Position numbers and translations under genes: made by a program. A DNA stretch of 6,653 nt from assembly GCA_015222295.1 (NCBI GenBank), contig JADFUZ010000051.1, forward strand, positions 1 to 6,653, written 5' to 3'. This stretch comes from Chloroflexota bacterium. Lineage in GTDB: Bacteria; Chloroflexota; Dehalococcoidia; GIF9; AB-539-J10. Shown piece after piece: positions 4,889 through 6,653 of this stretch. The stretch's first letter is position 1. Each line of letters begins with the position of its first letter. Below the pieces are notes generated by a model. That model searched no databases. It worked only from the letters and a program-made list of their open reading frames with translations, and was not told the DNA's origin.

Positions 4889-6653
4889 TCTTGCACACGG
4901 CTACACACATTCCGCACTCTACACAACTGGCCTGGTCAATGGTGGCCTTCCCATCACTGAAGCGTATTGCCGGGCACCCAAAGTAGTCAATGCAGACCCT
5001 GCAGCCGTTGCAGAGCTCAGGGTTTACGCTCACTTTTCGCGGGCTGAACCCGATGTCGCCCGTTCTCCTCCCCAGCAAGTAACACGGCGCTGAGACAACG
5101 ATGACGGAAACCCCCTTCTCAGCGATAGCTCTGTCCAGTGCCTCAGACGTCTCACCAATATCGTAAGGGTCCACTACTTGCGCACTCGCCGCCCTAAGGC
5201 TTGTGGCCAGCTTCGCGATATCTATCGCCACTACTGGCTTCCCTCCAATATCGATATCGCTCCCGGGGTGAGGCTGGAAACCGGTCATGGCCGTCGTGCG
5301 GTTGTCACATATGATCACCACCATGTCAACTGAGTTGTGAATGGCATTAATCAGTCCAAGAACTCCGTTGTGAAAGAAGGTTGAATCGCCAATTATGGAG
5401 AAAACCGGCTGCTTGGAACCACTGTATGCTATGCCGTTTGCTATCGGGATAGATGAACCCATGCAGTAGATAGTTGACTGCAGTTCGAGTGGGAGGAACG
5501 AGCCCGCATCATAACAGCCAATATCACCCGTCACCACTCCGTGTGTCTTACGGACAACCAGCTTGAGCGCGTGCAGCAGCCCACGATAGGCGCACCCTAT
5601 ACACTGAGTACGAGTCCGTATCGGAATGTCTATGTCAAGAGGCGTAGCCTTTGGAAGCGATGCCTCCAGGTCCGGATAAAGCACTGCCAGAGATGCGAGC
5701 ACCACTCCTGTCGATAGCTCGCCTTCCGCAGGAAGAAAACCGCTCCTCCCCACCACCTGCGCGTTAACACCCTGATCGTGTAGCTGCTGCTTGATCAGAC
5801 CTTCCACCACCGCCTCGCTGTCCTCGTACACAACAAGCTTGTCCATTTTCCGGGCGAACCCGAGCACCTTGTCCCGGGGAAGAGGCAGGGTTCCCAGCTT
5901 CAGAATCGGAAACCTCTTCCCCAGTATGCTTTCAGCCTCCTTCACATAGGCATAGCCGATGCCACATGTGATGAGCCCAGTGTTCCCTTCGCCCTCCTCA
6001 ATACAATTGAAGGGGCTGTCTTCCATGATTTGCGCCAACTCCGCGAGCTTCTTGTTCAGCCACTTGTGTCTCAGAACTGGCCGGAGAGTCCCGCCGGCTG
6101 CGGGCTCCCTGACAGCACTCATGATAAAACGGGAACGGTCGTCCTCGAAGAAGGGACTGTTGTTGCCAGCCGCAATCTCCTCCAACACGACCTCCCTGCG
6201 CGCGTGGCAGACACGCATAACCGGCCGCACTACAAAGCACAATTCGGTTTTCTCCGACAGTTCAAAAGCCATCTTGACCATGTCTTTGGCTTCCTGCGGA
6301 CACCACGGATCAAACACGGGCAGGTGCGCGTCAAGGTGAGTGACAATCCGGCTATCCTCCTCGTTCTGGGAGGAGTTGGCACCAGGATCGTCTGCCGAAA
6401 CAAGCACCAGTCCGCCCCGGACACCGGTGTAGCTCACGTGCATAATGAAATCAAGGGCCACATTTGTCCCATTGTGTTTCATCACGGCCATTGACCGGCT
6501 GCCGCAAAGAGAGGTACCCAGGGCTATCTCCAGTGCCACCTTCTCGTTGATGCACCACTCCGCACGCACACCCCCATAGCTCGAAACGTACTCGGGTATT
6601 TCAGAGGAAGGCGTGCCCGGATATCCGGTAACAACCCTTACCCCCGCCTCAAC
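4872..6653 (-). CDS. iorA: Indolepyruvate ferredoxin oxidoreductase alpha subunit (5' end outside window)
   Basis: The frame is open from the right edge, giving 593 visible residues of an expected 600-620. A GTG at 6569 is internal, because the conserved T-G-Y-P-G-T-P-S-S-E-I motif lies upstream of it (visible residues 9-19). In order: pyrimidine-binding domain (with N-E-K-V-A at 36-40), a linker domain (about 220-310), and the ThDP domain with C351-x2-C354, G-D-I-G-C-Y (376-381), the cofactor motif G422-D-S to N451, and the hallmark T-T-A-M-T-G-F-Q-P-H-P-G (453-464). A C-terminal ferredoxin domain follows with C548-x2-C-x2-C-x5-C560-P and C577-x2-C-x2-C-x3-C587, for two [4Fe-4S] clusters. 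With IorB it oxidatively decarboxylates aryl-2-oxoacids to aryl-acyl-CoA, reducing ferredoxin, in amino-acid fermentation or, reversed, biosynthesis. The usual C-P-G-C-P-H-R reads C-I-G-C-A-Y-R here, so substrate preference may differ. The promoter is outside the window. Confidence 0.94.
   Translation of the reverse strand, partial: VEAGVRVVTGYPGTPSSEIPEYVSSYGGVRAEWCINEKVALEIALGTSLCGSRSMAVMKHNGTNVALDFIMHVSYTGVRGGLVLVSADDPGANSSQNEEDSRIVTHLDAHLPVFDPWCPQEAKDMVKMAFELSEKTELCFVVRPVMRVCHARREVVLEEIAAGNNSPFFEDDRSRFIMSAVREPAAGGTLRPVLRHKWLNKKLAELAQIMEDSPFNCIEEGEGNTGLITCGIGYAYVKEAESILGKRFPILKLGTLPLPRDKVLGFARKMDKLVVYEDSEAVVEGLIKQQLHDQGVNAQVVGRSGFLPAEGELSTGVVLASLAVLYPDLEASLPKATPLDIDIPIRTRTQCIGCAYRGLLHALKLVVRKTHGVVTGDIGCYDAGSFLPLELQSTIYCMGSSIPIANGIAYSGSKQPVFSIIGDSTFFHNGVLGLINAIHNSVDMVVIICDNRTTAMTGFQPHPGSDIDIGGKPVVAIDIAKLATSLRAASAQVVDPYDIGETSEALDRAIAEKGVSVIVVSAPCYLLGRRTGDIGFSPRKVSVNPELCNGCRVCIDYFGCPAIRFSDGKATIDQASCVECGMCVAVCKRGAIE

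Noticed and set aside
5959..6494. Plus-strand frames of 126 and 154 codons opposite iorA
   Set aside because: They overlap the well-supported iorA gene antisense, have no recognisable domains and no ribosome sites worth noting.

Overview
The window looks like ordinary bacterial chromosome from an anaerobe. The evidence is a ferredoxin-dependent indolepyruvate-type oxidoreductase (IorAB) with two [4Fe-4S] motifs, a cysteine-rich ThDP enzyme, Shine-Dalgarno-led starts (including TTG and GTG) and sigma70-like promoter elements. The style recalls anaerobic Chloroflexota such as Dehalococcoidia, but that is an impression; nothing here fixes the taxon. I see no mobile element, CRISPR array, tRNA or rRNA.

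Layout. Positions 1-228 (+) hold the 3' end of a small cupin gene. Positions 229-520 are non-coding and contain an 11-bp inverted repeat with distant arms, plus a probable extended -10 promoter just before an MFS transporter (521-1726, +). Convergent with it is a small gamma-glutamylcyclotransferase-fold gene (1829-2230, -). Positions 2231-2573 form a divergent intergenic region rich in signals: a 14-bp direct repeat whose two copies each carry a minus-strand TACAAT box, a 20-bp near-palindrome beside one of them, a plus-strand TTGACA promoter and a strong ribosome binding site. This leads into a 557-aa ThDP-dependent enzyme of the acetolactate synthase/2-oxoacid decarboxylase superfamily (2574-4247, +). 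Only 19 bp separate its stop from that of iorB (4267-4875, -). iorB follows iorA (4872-6653, -) through a GTGA start/stop overlap; iorA runs off the right edge and lacks roughly its first 10-20 codons.

How the genes may work together. IorAB is expected to convert aryl-2-oxoacids (indolepyruvate, phenylpyruvate, 4-hydroxyphenylpyruvate) with CoA to aryl-acyl-CoA, CO2 and reduced ferredoxin. The facing ThDP enzyme has the catalytic Glu and the GDG-NN cofactor motif but departs from true acetolactate synthase at several signature positions. It could be a decarboxylase or carboligase acting on a related 2-oxoacid, which would put two ThDP chemistries for one substrate class tail to tail. This is inference from proximity only. 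The cupin, MFS and cyclotransferase genes show no clear link to that pair. I found no convincing new multi-gene system; the most interesting items are the atypical ThDP enzyme and the control region at 2290-2420.
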